Shown here piece by piece: positions 1 through 7,078 of a stretch of 11,406 bases of DNA; the first letter of the stretch is position 1, and the number at the start of each line of letters is the position of its first letter. A model generated the notes under the pieces. That model saw only the letters and a program-made list of their open reading frames with translations. It searched no databases and had not been told where the DNA came from. A program made the position numbers and the translations under genes. This DNA is from Cephalothrix simula (taxonomy: Eukaryota > Nemertea > Palaeonemertea > Archinemertea > Cephalotrichidae): positions 1-11,406 of the forward strand of contig JAXIUW010202843.1 in NCBI GenBank assembly GCA_035591015.1, written 5' to 3'.

Positions 1-350
1 AGAAGATCCATTCTGAAAAAGTTGATTATTTAAGACTGGTTTACGCTTTTTTATCCAAAGGGCCTCTTTAATCTTGATATCAAAATCAGAGTGTCCAAAT
101 GAGAGAATCTTAAAGTTATTAATAGAATTACAATTTGAATTACATACTTTTACATGTTCGAATTCATACTAATTATAATCATAGCGATAGGTAGGATAGG
201 TTATTAACTTTGCATTTTGCTTGCAGTTGTGCCGGCTGCGCCTGTGCCGGCCTGGGGCCTCAAATGGCCCAAACAAAATTTTGGAAAAAATATTTCTATT
301 TTTTAAATTATATTGTTCTTTTTATTTATATACTATTTGTTACATTACAG
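1..350 (+). other. 3' part of an upstream intron of the nuclear receptor gene
   Basis: This stretch lies before the acceptor ending TTACATTACAG at 350 and is read as the end of an intron whose donor is outside the window. I see no reading frame with nuclear receptor similarity here, although the missing helices 1 to 5 of the ligand-binding domain and the whole DNA-binding domain must lie upstream. A short GC-rich patch at about 225-263 (two GTGCCGGC copies, then a GGCC-rich stretch) stands out from AT-rich surroundings and may be the edge of an old repeat. A long T-rich tract at 291-335 serves as the pyrimidine tract. Confidence 0.6.
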
Positions 351-538
351 GTCAACTGATACACCCGGAAAAGTAAAATTTGCCACAAATGTTATTTTGT
401 CCTCGGCGGACAGTGCTGAGATAGGTTGGGGCAAGGACCTCATTGACGCCACTTTGGATTTTGTGGCACGGCTCAAAGATGTCTTTATGGACAGAACAGA
501 ATTTAACATAATTAACACAATAGTACTTTTGTACCCAG
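351..538 (+). CDS. Nuclear receptor ligand-binding domain, penultimate exon (RXR-like, NR2 class), partial
   Basis: This exon codes about 62 residues of a nuclear receptor ligand-binding domain, a nuclear ligand-regulated transcription factor module. It reads in the frame starting at 352; base 351 is the third base of a codon split by the upstream intron. Seen: STDTPGKVKFATN, then a region matching the RXR stretch after helix 5 (ILSSADSAEIG), then DATLDFVARLKDVFMDRTEF, corresponding to helix 7 and the loop into helix 8, and INTIVLLYP for helix 8. RXRs have the same pattern: a Met-Asp-Lys-Thr-Glu stretch followed by a hydrophobic helix and Pro-Asp. The acceptor is TTACATTACAG and the donor is CAG|GTTTGT. 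The exon ends in phase 1, and the next exon supplies the last two bases of an Asp codon, restoring the family's Pro-Asp. The protein is clearly diverged from textbook RXR, so it may be a lineage-specific NR2 paralogue. Confidence 0.85.
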
Positions 539-582
539 GTTTGTACATAAAATCTCATTTCATTAAAATTTCAATGATTTAA

Positions 583-1204
583 TGTCACTTGAAGCTACCA
601 AAAACCTTTTTATAAAATGGAAAATTTAAGTAAACGTGTAAATGTTCTTATTCCCTATCTGACCGAATATTTACGACCCTATTCTGTAACCTTATTCTAA
701 GAAGTACATATTTAAAACGTTGCCATAGCTACCTCTTGATACTGTCTGCGTGTGTGCTCATCCGATAGGAAGCCGCTTACTTTTCTCTACTCGCATTCCG
801 ATTACAAAGCATTCGTAAGACTCTGAAAAAATTTGTTCGCCAAGGATTTTTTTCAGAAATATTCTAAAATTACTTTTGTCGTTAAAATGCGTCCATTAAC
901 TCCAAGATTCAAATTGGGGAGTGATACATAATTAGGGTATGCCTAATGCTCGATCATTTTAGCTCTTTTAATATTTTTTTCTGGGTATCTATCTATCAAT
1001 GCATAAATGAAATCAGTTTTTTTACCTCGGCTCTACTAGACCAGTAGATAGAGGGGGAGGTGTATCATGTGGCGGGGGATATTCTCACTATGCTTTTTGG
1101 ATGGTGGAATGGCCCCATATTACACCTCATAAGGTAATCGGCTCAACTCGGGGCCGTTTGGTAGATATCGACCCCCTTAGGGGGGGTCAGGGGGCCTGTG
1201 CGGA
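583..1204. other. Intron stretch without recognisable content
   Basis: I see no exon, RNA gene or clear repeat here. The only structure is near the right end: a G-rich tract at 1052-1078 and a small inverted repeat at 1169-1187 (GACCCCC, three bases, then GGGGGGGTC). That leads into the family A repeat and may be its degraded outer edge. Confidence 0.5.
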
Positions 1205-1790
1205 CATATTTTGAAACCCCAAAAAGTCGTATTAAGAGTCATTTTAAGTCCAAAAGAAATTGCCAAAAATCAGCAAATTATTGACTTTTTGATATGTGGA
1301 GGAACCATACATCCCTGGAAAGATCATGCAAAATATAGTAAAATGGTGGTGGTTTCATGTCCCTACCGGCACCTGGTGGAGAATAGTGGTCAAAAATGTT
1401 CAAAATCATAATTCTTGATTTAGTCATTTTTAGCCTCCTTTTTTCACAAGGGGGTGATAAGGACATAAAACCACCACCATTTAACTTCATTTTACAGGCC
1501 CTTTGCAAGGATGTATAGTTTATGGGGGTTCCTATTTTCCTATTTGCCGAAAATCCAAAAAATTAATAATTTGCTGATTTTCGGCCATTTCTTTCGCACC
1601 TTTTAACCACCACCCTCCACCAGATGGTGATAGAGACATGAAACTACTAACATCCCGCTCTATTTTGCATGCCATTTCCAGTTATATATATAAGTTATGG
1701 GGGTTCATATACCCCTAATATGAGAAACCCTTGGGGATGCTGGAGAGCTAACATCAAGCCATGGCCTTAACCAATTTTCCATCCACATTA
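1205..1790. repeat. Family A repeat, head-to-head degenerate units
   Basis: At least three diverged copies of one unit are visible. Unit 1 is on the + strand (about 1210-1420): CATGCAAAAT, ATGGTGGTGGTTTCATGTCC, CACCTGGTGGAG, then GGTCAAAAATG. Units 2 (about 1430-1560) and 3 (about 1560-1790) are on the - strand: ACATAAAACCACCACCAT at 1464-1481 mirrors unit 1, and TTTTAACCACCACCCTCCAC at 1601-1620, followed by GACATGAAACTACTAACATC, mirrors it again. The block ends with a + strand copy of AGCTAACATCAAG and TTTTCCATCCA, whose reverse complement recurs at 11021-11190. No coding potential is visible, so this is probably a non-autonomous transposon or satellite-like relic. Outer limits are approximate and no target duplication was found. 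Confidence 0.7.
1366..1379 (-). promoter_or_regulatory. CTCF-like motif in family A unit 1 (13 of 14)
   Basis: CCGGCACCTGGTGG matches the reverse form of the CTCF core, SYGCCMYCTRGTGG, at 13 of 14 positions. It sits at the conserved centre of the family A unit, so it is probably part of the repeat consensus. The CACCTG core could equally be bound by Snail or ZEB type zinc fingers. Motif match only. Confidence 0.3.
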
Positions 1791-1940
1791 TAGAAAAATT
1801 GGCCACACGATCTAAATGACGCCAAAAAGGTCCCCCGCGAAAATCTCCGAAGTGGGGACCCTGACCCGCCTGACCCATACATATTCTGAATCGTTATAAA
1901 AAATGTAGGAACAACTTTATATTTTCAAGACCAATATAAA

Positions 1941-1954
1941 GCGCCACCTGGTGG
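1941..1954 (-). promoter_or_regulatory. CTCF-like motif, full match, in element B
   Basis: GCGCCACCTGGTGG matches SYGCCMYCTRGTGG, the reverse form of the CTCF core, at all 14 positions. The site belongs to the repeated module of element B. Whether CTCF of this organism binds it is unknown. Confidence 0.4.
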
Positions 1955-2067
1955 CGAAAATGTGCATTTTCGCATAAGGGTACAACCAATTTTTGTTCTA
2001 TAAAACAGCACCTTTTCTAGATCGAAAAAAACTCTTATGCAAAAATGCACATTTTCGCTGCTAGGGG

Positions 2068-2081
2068 CTACTAGGTGGCGC
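2068..2081 (+). promoter_or_regulatory. CTCF-like motif, 13 of 14, in element B
   Basis: CTACTAGGTGGCGC differs from the CTCF core CCACYAGRKGGCRS only at its second base. It lies in the second module copy of element B, in the opposite orientation to the site at 1941-1954, so the two matches converge or diverge across about 115 bases. Confidence 0.3.
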
Positions 2082-2368
2082 TGCAAGTTTTTTCTGACTC
2101 TAGAATTGGTTATATAGCAATAAGATTGGTCGAAATATTCTCCTGGTTCAGCTGTTTTAACTGAACCCTTATGAAAAAATGGACATTTGCGCCGCTAGGA
2201 GCCACAGGTGGCTTGAAAATATAAGGTTGTTCCTACATTTTTTATAACGATTCAGAATACCGTATATATGGGTCACTTCGGCGATTTTCGCGGGGGGCCT
2301 TTTGGCCTCATTTAGATCGTGTGGCCAATTTTTCGATACTATTGTGTATATTGAATTTTACATTACAG

Positions 2369-2604
2369 ATGCTCATGGAATAAAAGATAGACCCAAAGTC
2401 ATGGCTCTTCAGACAAAAATGCTGAATAGTTTGAGGCGCTACACTAGTAAGACTTATCCGAATGAGCCAAGGCGATATGGAAAGCTTTTGCTTAGGCTCC
2501 CCGCCTTGCGGACTGTCAGTGCTAAGGCAATGGATAAATTCTTATCTCTTACGTTAACTGGAGATATTAAAATGAATGCCTTAGTTCTTGAAATGATGAA
2601 TTAG
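2369..2604 (+). CDS. Nuclear receptor ligand-binding domain, last exon with AF-2 and stop (RXR-like)
   Basis: The final exon of the same receptor codes about 78 residues from helix 9 to the C-terminus. Its first two bases complete the Asp codon begun at 538, giving YPDAHGIKDRPKV. Helix 9 follows (MALQTKMLNSLRRYTSK), then TYPNEPRRYGKLLLRLPALR, the family's characteristic helix 10/11 start that forms the main dimer surface in RXR and COUP-TF. The segment TLTGDIKMN aligns with the RXR helix 11-12 connection. LVLEMM near the end fits the AF-2 core pattern (two hydrophobic, any, Glu, two hydrophobic), which binds LxxLL coactivators. Translation stops at TAG 2602-2604, one residue after AF-2, so there is no F domain. 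An apparent open frame continues leftward to an ATG at 2302, but that part is element B and intron. All core features are intact, so the gene is probably functional. Assignment to NR2 is firm; the exact subfamily is not. Confidence 0.88.
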
Positions 2605-3170
2605 GCTGGCTGAAAAATGGCCCTCGCTCATCATGCCGTCATGTGCTGGGGCTCAACCATGAAAAATCTACATTCAAAAAATGATAAAATCTGCTTTGAG
2701 ATTCCGAAAAAAAGGAGATACTAAATAATTGTTGTGTCTATAATTTATTGTTATATTTTTTGTCTTTATAATGTTAGAAAACAACATTTAGTGTATTTCT
2801 ATTTATTTAGTTTTTATTATGATTGTTAAGTTGCGCTTATTTTAACGCAAGTATAAAAAAAGTTGTGTCTCATAAGAGATTTTAAAGATTTTATTTTAAT
2901 AATGAAAATGCACTTTTCACTTGGAAAATTTAAGGTATGCTTTAATGTAGATGGAGTAGTTATATGTAGTTAAAATTATCTTTTATTAATAAGCCGGAGG
3001 CAATCTCTCTAATGATACATTTTTGATTATGAGCTCTTTTTTATCACACAGCTAATTGTTTTTGTTCATGATAAAACCTTAATTCGAGAGTTAGATTCAA
3101 TATCATTTGTCTAGGAATTTGCACTTATCAGGTAAATTTAATATTTATCTCTAATTAAATACTATTTACT
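2605..3170 (+). other. Likely 3' untranslated region and downstream flank
   Basis: AT-rich DNA without coding potential follows the stop directly and most likely includes the 3' untranslated region. I find no canonical AATAAA before 3459-3464, which lies beyond the MITE at 3171-3317. The only nearer candidate is a weak AATAAG near 2990. The transcript end therefore cannot be placed. Confidence 0.45.
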
Positions 3171-3317
3171 AAGGGTGTTTCAGAAAAAAAAGTTTCTTTT
3201 CATTATTAATATTGAATCAAAAATATAAATTTTTACCAGCCTATCAAAAAATCTTTTAGTTTTTGTTTGGTGTCGATTTTAGTTTAATGCTGATGACATA
3301 TCCTGAAACACCCTGTA
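3171..3317. mobile_element. Small MITE with GGGTGTTTCAG terminal inverted repeats
   Basis: GGGTGTTTCAG at 3173-3183 is mirrored exactly by CTGAAACACCC at 3303-3313, giving an element of about 147 bases. The right side reads CCCTG followed by TA; the left side has TA three bases before GGG. This suggests a Tc1/mariner-type TA insertion with a decayed left tip. The interior is AT-rich and non-coding. Confidence 0.65.
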
Positions 3318-3762
3318 TTGTATCCTGAACTTGTCAAATAGCATATATAATACGGTGTCTTACTTAGAAATCCCCTCCGACGATCGAGACCAGGGTTGTA
3401 AGACTTTTAACCATGTTAGTTATTGGTTTAAAATAACGTAGCTACTAATAATAGTAATAATAAATATTATTTATTGATCGTGAAATTCGATTGTAGATTC
3501 GATTATAGATTAGTGTATACTTTGCTGACTAATTTATTTATGGAAGATTGAGATTATTGGTTTTAGGTTAGTTTATGTCTATTTAAAAAAGCCTATGATT
3601 TTTCCTCGTTCAGAGGAAAAGGAGAGGATATTTTTTTGCTAATTCATTTTGACACCATTAGGCCTATCGTAAGCTGATATGTACTGGACCGTCCCAAATC
3701 TTGCCATAAGCTGTGCTTTGTGTTTTGAATTACACTATTACAATAATCAAGCAATAATTATA
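3318..3762. other. AT-rich intergenic stretch
   Basis: No gene is visible. It contains an AATAAA at 3459-3464, the first canonical polyadenylation signal on the + strand after the receptor stop, and a short tandem-like GATTCGATTATAGATTAG segment near 3496. Neither can be tied to a transcript from sequence alone. Confidence 0.4.
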
Positions 3763-4312
3763 AAATTCCGTTGAAATTTGGAAGACAAACGAAAGCCTGT
3801 TCAAAAATGACAAAATTGCGACATTTAAAAAAAATATTTGACCAACTTAACCTTCACCAATTTTGATCATCATACCCTCTATGGCCTTTTGCTCTTTTCT
3901 TTCACAGAAAAAAGACCCCATCCAAATCCGCAACCTAGACGGTCTCCATTATTGCAATTTTGATGGGGATTTTTTTAAATAAAGAAAATCATACTTTGAC
4001 AGCATGTTATGGTTTCCCCCATGACGTCACTCTCAGGGATGTTTTGCGCGAATTTCGATCGATCGAAAAACTATTACAAGACCATCGCGTTTTGGGGTAT
4101 ATTTGGGGGTCAGACAAGTAGTTTATATCGGGCTGTAGCTCAGGCTGTGGATTTGGATGGGGTCTTTTTTCTGTGAAATGAAAGTGCAAAAGGCGGCCAT
4201 AGAGGCTATGATGATCAAAATTGGTTAAGGTTAAGTTGGTCAAATATTTTTTTAAAATGTCGCAATTTTGTCATTTTTGAACAGACTTTCGTTTCATATT
4301 TCCCATGAATTT
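3763..4312. mobile_element. Element C: foldback with ~177-base arms and ~195-base loop
   Basis: The left arm (about 3763-3940) and right arm (about 4136-4312) are highly similar in inverted orientation. Matching anchors include CAAAAATGACAAAATTGCGA at 3802-3821 against its complement near 4259-4278, and AGAAAAAAGACCCCATCCAA near 3906 against its complement near 4152-4172. The arms differ by small substitutions and indels, so the copy is not fresh. The loop is non-coding and holds a CRE palindrome and a 16-base palindrome, listed separately. Open frames across the arms are by-products of the repeat. A non-autonomous foldback transposon is the simplest reading; superfamily unknown. Confidence 0.8.
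4022..4029. promoter_or_regulatory. CRE-type palindrome TGACGTCA in the loop of element C
   Basis: TGACGTCA is the full cAMP-response-element palindrome bound by CREB/ATF factors. A second perfect palindrome, TTTCGATCGATCGAAA, lies 24 bases downstream at 4053-4068. Both sit in the single-copy loop of the foldback. Motif match only; an 8-base site is expected by chance at low frequency. Confidence 0.25.
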
Positions 4313-4530
4313 CTAATATTTTATTGAAATCCTAATAATCATGTAATTTTAATTAGGATTTTTCAACCAGGAATTTTAAAGTTTTTTTTTCTTTTTTCTA
4401 AGTTTTAGAGCTTTATAAAAATAAAGATAAAAAAAATTATAATGCTAAAATAAACTTTATCTCTATCTCTTAATTTTGTTTTACCGTATATTGCACTATG
4501 TATAGTAATAGTGTACAGCATGGTTACTAA

Positions 4531-4635
4531 TAAAGTTCACTAGCTAAGATACAATTCGCAAATTTTCACTACATTTCATTACTATATTTCTATTGGCAGA
4601 TCATGAATTGTATCTTTCTTAGCTGTTGAACTTTA
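4531..4635. mobile_element. Small MITE D with ~27-32-base terminal inverted repeats
   Basis: TAAAGTTCAC-TAGCTAAG-ATACAATTC at 4531-4557 is mirrored by GAATTGTATC-TTTCTTAGCT-GTTGAACTTTA at 4605-4635, with one 3-base indel and a few mismatches. The element is about 105 bases with a 46-base AT-rich centre. No clear target duplication was found. Confidence 0.65.
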
Positions 4636-4696
4636 ATATATATGATATTGTTACAATTAGCTGTTAAAAATCTGTAAAATTGTAATAATAATTTAT

Positions 4697-4739
4697 TGAG
4701 GAATTACAATGTAATTTGCTGAGGAATTACAATGTAATT
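4697..4739. repeat. Two tandem copies of a 23-base unit containing a palindrome
   Basis: TGAGGAATTACAATGTAATT occurs at 4697-4716 and again at 4720-4739, a period of 23 bases. Each copy contains AATTACAATGTAATT, an inverted repeat around one central base. A related half (TTGTTACAATTAG) lies near 4649, suggesting local expansion. Confidence 0.7.
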
Positions 4740-5287
4740 AAGTCTTTTTCTTTTATGCTTTCCCTTAGTTTTGTTTTTGTTTTTTCTTTTCACATACACA
4801 ATTGGCCGGAAAAGTGGGAGAAGCAGCCAAAAAGGGCTTCATACACCCCTAAGTCATCTATTCTTAACATTAACCTAGGAAAACTTAGTTTACCATTGCC
4901 TATATAAATTTAGTGTAGCAACATTGGGAAATTTCCATCTGTTCTAAATTGGAAAAATAATTGTACATACCTTTTAATAATATCTTGAGATTTTGTTATC
5001 CATTGTTTATATTAATCAAAGCTGTTAAGAGCTTTTATAAAAGATTATTTAAAAAAAACACAAAATTGACATGATTTGACGGATTCCATTTTTAAATTTT
5101 ATCAAAATATGGATTAATGAATAATCATTTTGATGATTTTTTTCCATAGTGATTACTTCAATAGTTTATTTGTAAGTATTTTTATTATGAACTAATAATA
5201 TATACATTAAAAAATACTATACGTTTTTGTATTATATGCCATAAGACATATTTATAATATGACTTACTTGTTAGACTAGGAAAACAA
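4740..5287. other. AT-rich intergenic stretch without recognisable content
   Basis: I see no gene, RNA or clear repeat. A 63-codon open frame from 4716 begins inside the tandem repeat and is rich in Ser, Phe and Lys with no family resemblance, so it is not called. Confidence 0.45.
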
Positions 5288-5289
5288 TA

Positions 5290-5690
5290 CATTTTGGAAG
5301 GTCTTGGAACGAACCTTGGTCTGTTTTGGTTTTCAAAGAATTTTGACCAACTATGGTGCCCCTAGCGAGTACAGCGAAACTGGTAGCAGTTAGGTAAAAA
5401 AATGAATGGTGGAAATGAACTCAGCGCACCATCTTAGTATATGGGCCATTTTATTATCAAAATAACACTCTATGACGTTATTTTGATAATCAAAATGGCC
5501 CACATAAACTAAGAAATGGTGCGCTGTGTTATTTCCACCATCTATTTTTACCTATCTGCTAGTACCAGTTTCGCTGTACTCAGAAGTTTAAATTCACATT
5601 TTTGCCGCTAGAGGCACCACTGCACTGTTGGTCGAAATCCATTGAAAACCAAAACAGACCAAAGTTCGTTCCAAGACCTTTCCAAAAATG
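5290..5690. mobile_element. Element E: 401 bp near-perfect hairpin transposon relic with TA borders
   Basis: TA at 5288-5289 and 5691-5692 brackets ends reading CATTTTGGAAGGTCTTGG on the left and, in inverted orientation, CATTTTTGGAAAGGTCTTGG on the right. Arms of roughly 190-205 bases meet at ATTATCAAAATAAC, ten loop bases (5470-5479 region), then GTTATTTTGATAAT. Shared arm marks include GTACAGCGAAACTGGTA, AATGGTGGAAAT, AGCGCACCAT and GGGCCATTTT. The right arm carries about 25 extra bases around 5587-5611 (AAATTCACATTTTTGCCGC) absent from the left. There is no coding capacity. The TA duplication points to a Tc1/mariner-type origin, but the tips are not a family I recognise. Confidence 0.85.
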
Positions 5691-5731
5691 TATAGTTTTG
5701 ACGATAAGTCTGTCCAATTAATTAAAAAAAA

Positions 5732-5752
5732 CTGCTTTGATTTTCAAAGCAG
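5732..5752. repeat. Perfect small hairpin
   Basis: CTGCTTTGA, loop TTT, TCAAAGCAG: nine paired bases with no mismatch. It stands alone between element E and the pogo-like element. No run of U follows directly, and its role is unknown. Confidence 0.55.
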
Positions 5753-5821
5753 ATATCCATATTCTGCACCCATGGATTCCAGGAAAAGTTCAAGTTTGGG
5801 AGACGTTATGTTCGGTCGAAA

Positions 5822-5832
5822 GGGGGGGGGGG
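5822..5832 (+). repeat. Run of eleven G
   Basis: A homopolymer of 11 G in an AT-rich setting. It is likely to vary in length between individuals and to be a sequencing-error spot, and it can take part in G-quadruplex structure. Confidence 0.8.
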
Positions 5833-6479
5833 TATTGAGAGAGAAACACGAGTCTCCTAAAGTAGACTATATATTCCTGGGATAATGTTACGTATACATG
5901 TAGATAACTTATGGGGAGCCCTTTTTGGTTGCTCCTCCGACAATTTTTCCAGCCAATTGATATACATTAGAATCTCCATGTGTGAACATCTCTATAAAGT
6001 GAACATCTCCTTCTAATGAACGGTTTTGCTTTCTCCCAAAATTTTAGATAGGAATCTGTGTCCATCTATAGTGAACGCTCTCTATTCTGAACAGTGAACA
6101 CCTTTTTGCCCTAAATTTTGGTACTCAACTCTCCATATTGTGAACGTTCACCAATATTTTGAGATGATGATGTTTTCTCAAGAATAGACACATTATTGTT
6201 TGTTTGCGACACAAATTATACTGTTGTTTTGATTTAATGGACTTAAACCTGTATACTAAGCAATGCATGCATTAACGATAATTACCCAGTCACGCATTCT
6301 AATTGATTGGCGTACATGTGTGATATACTTTTTGGTATCATCAGTCTAATTCGATAATTAATCAGTTAATTAAAATTTGAATTCATTTAATTATTGTTTA
6401 TTGTTAAAGATAATGAAGAGGAACAAAATGACAAAATTTATATCAAATGTGTTAAAAACATGCTTAGAGGATATCAAAA

Positions 6480-6564
6480 CCTAAACGTACAAAGCATAAG
6501 CTTAAGCCAAAGGTTGAATATCATGAACAAGGGTAAGGAAGAAAACGTCAACGTGTTTAGCTAA
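6480..6564 (+). pseudogene. Remnant of pogo/CENP-B-like transposase N-terminus
   Basis: Two overlapping frames read like the start of a pogo/Tigger/CENP-B transposase. PKRTK is at 6480-6494, then, after a +1 shift, SISLSQRLNIMNKGKEENVN from 6493 and a TAA at 6562. The family's N-terminal helix-turn-helix, which binds the element's inverted repeat, typically starts with a basic Lys/Arg cluster followed by Leu-Ser/Thr-x-x-(Lys/Arg)-Leu-x-Ile, as seen here. The missing second helix, CENP-B domain and DDE catalytic region show this is dead. It lies inside inverted repeats of the expected type, which supports the assignment. The match is short and the identification is by eye. Confidence 0.55.
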
Positions 6565-6707
6565 AGAATTCAGAATTGCCATAGTTATTTCATTGTTTAT
6601 TTATATTTCGCAAATGGGTTTTACTAGGATGAGTGATTTTGATATTTTATGGTTTCGAAAAATAGCCAAAATTTGGTCATCTCTATAAAGTGAACATCTC
6701 CTTATAC

Positions 6708-7078
6708 ACTGTAAAAAATAAAACGGATTTTTCGGGTTTATCTGCTGCCGGAGAATTTTCCGTTTTTCATTATTCCACATATTCGGCCGTAATTTAACCG
6801 AAGTGCGCGTCCAATTTCGATTTTCCACGGATATTTTACCGGAGTTCAATATTACAGTATTTGATGGATACCAAACCAAAAAAAACGTTATTTTACGGAA
6901 GCGATCCGTTTCTCTGTTTCTCACCCAAAATTCCATTAAAGTTCCCCCGGGAAAGAATTTGTTAATAAACGTTCACTTTTCGTTCACACTTCGGTTAAAT
7001 GACGGCCAAATATGTGGAATAACGGAAAATTCTCCAGCAGCAGATGAACGGATAAAAATCCGTTTTATTTCTTACAGT
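6708..7078. mobile_element. Element G: 371 bp foldback MITE nested in the pogo-like element
   Basis: Arms of about 95 bases: ACTGTAAAAAATAAAACGG at 6708 is mirrored by CCGTTTTATTTCTTACAGT ending at 7078. The match continues through ATCTGCTGC, GGAGAATTTTCCGTT, ATTCCACATATT and ATTTAACCGAAGTG on both sides. The left arm has a small TTTTTCA insertion relative to the right. The 178-base centre is non-coding; open frames on both strands across it follow from the repeat. Flanks belong to element F on both sides, so G inserted after F. A target duplication could not be settled (TTATAC on the left, TTAGTG on the right). Confidence 0.8.

Larger units (their letters stand above)
1791..2336. mobile_element. 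Element B: foldback (long terminal inverted repeat) MITE
   Basis: The outer arms are about 120-140 bases. The left arm runs from GAAAAATTGGCCACACGATC at 1793 to about 1932. The right arm mirrors it, ending GTGGCCAATTTTTC at 2334, and both sides contain ATTCTGAATCGTTATAAAAA or its complement. The left arm has an extra ~16-base GGGGACCCTGACCCG-type segment near 1855. The core holds three copies of a module (about 1941-1985 on +, and 2034-2085 and 2165-2210 on -) with GCCACCTGGTGGC-like and AAAATGTGCATTTT-like parts. TA flanks both ends within TATNG, consistent with but not proof of a TA duplication. No transposase is present, so mobility would have needed a partner element. Its right edge lies 32 bases from the last exon's acceptor. 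Confidence 0.8.
539..2368 (+). other. Intron of the nuclear receptor gene (1830 bases, phase 1)
   Basis: The intron begins GTTTGT at 539 and ends TTACATTACAG at 2368. It splits a codon after its first base (G|AT, Asp) between the helix 8 and helix 9 segments. From memory, this Pro-Asp position is also an intron site in vertebrate RXR genes, which would make it ancient. If the intron were kept, translation would run 14 codons past the donor to a TAA at 580-582 and lose helices 9 to 12. The second half of the intron is almost entirely repeat DNA (1205-2336). Confidence 0.8.

Noticed and set aside
2302-2370. In-frame ATG at 2302 upstream of the last exon, as a possible gene start
   Set aside because: Those codons derive from the tip of element B and intron sequence; the acceptor at 2368 and the split Asp codon from the previous exon explain the gene better.
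3459-3464. AATAAA as the receptor gene's polyadenylation signal
   Set aside because: It lies 855 bases past the stop and beyond a MITE, in a region where AATAAA is common by chance; kept only as a remark.
4007-4243. 78-codon - strand frame
   Set aside because: It covers loop and right arm of foldback C, with no recognisable domain.
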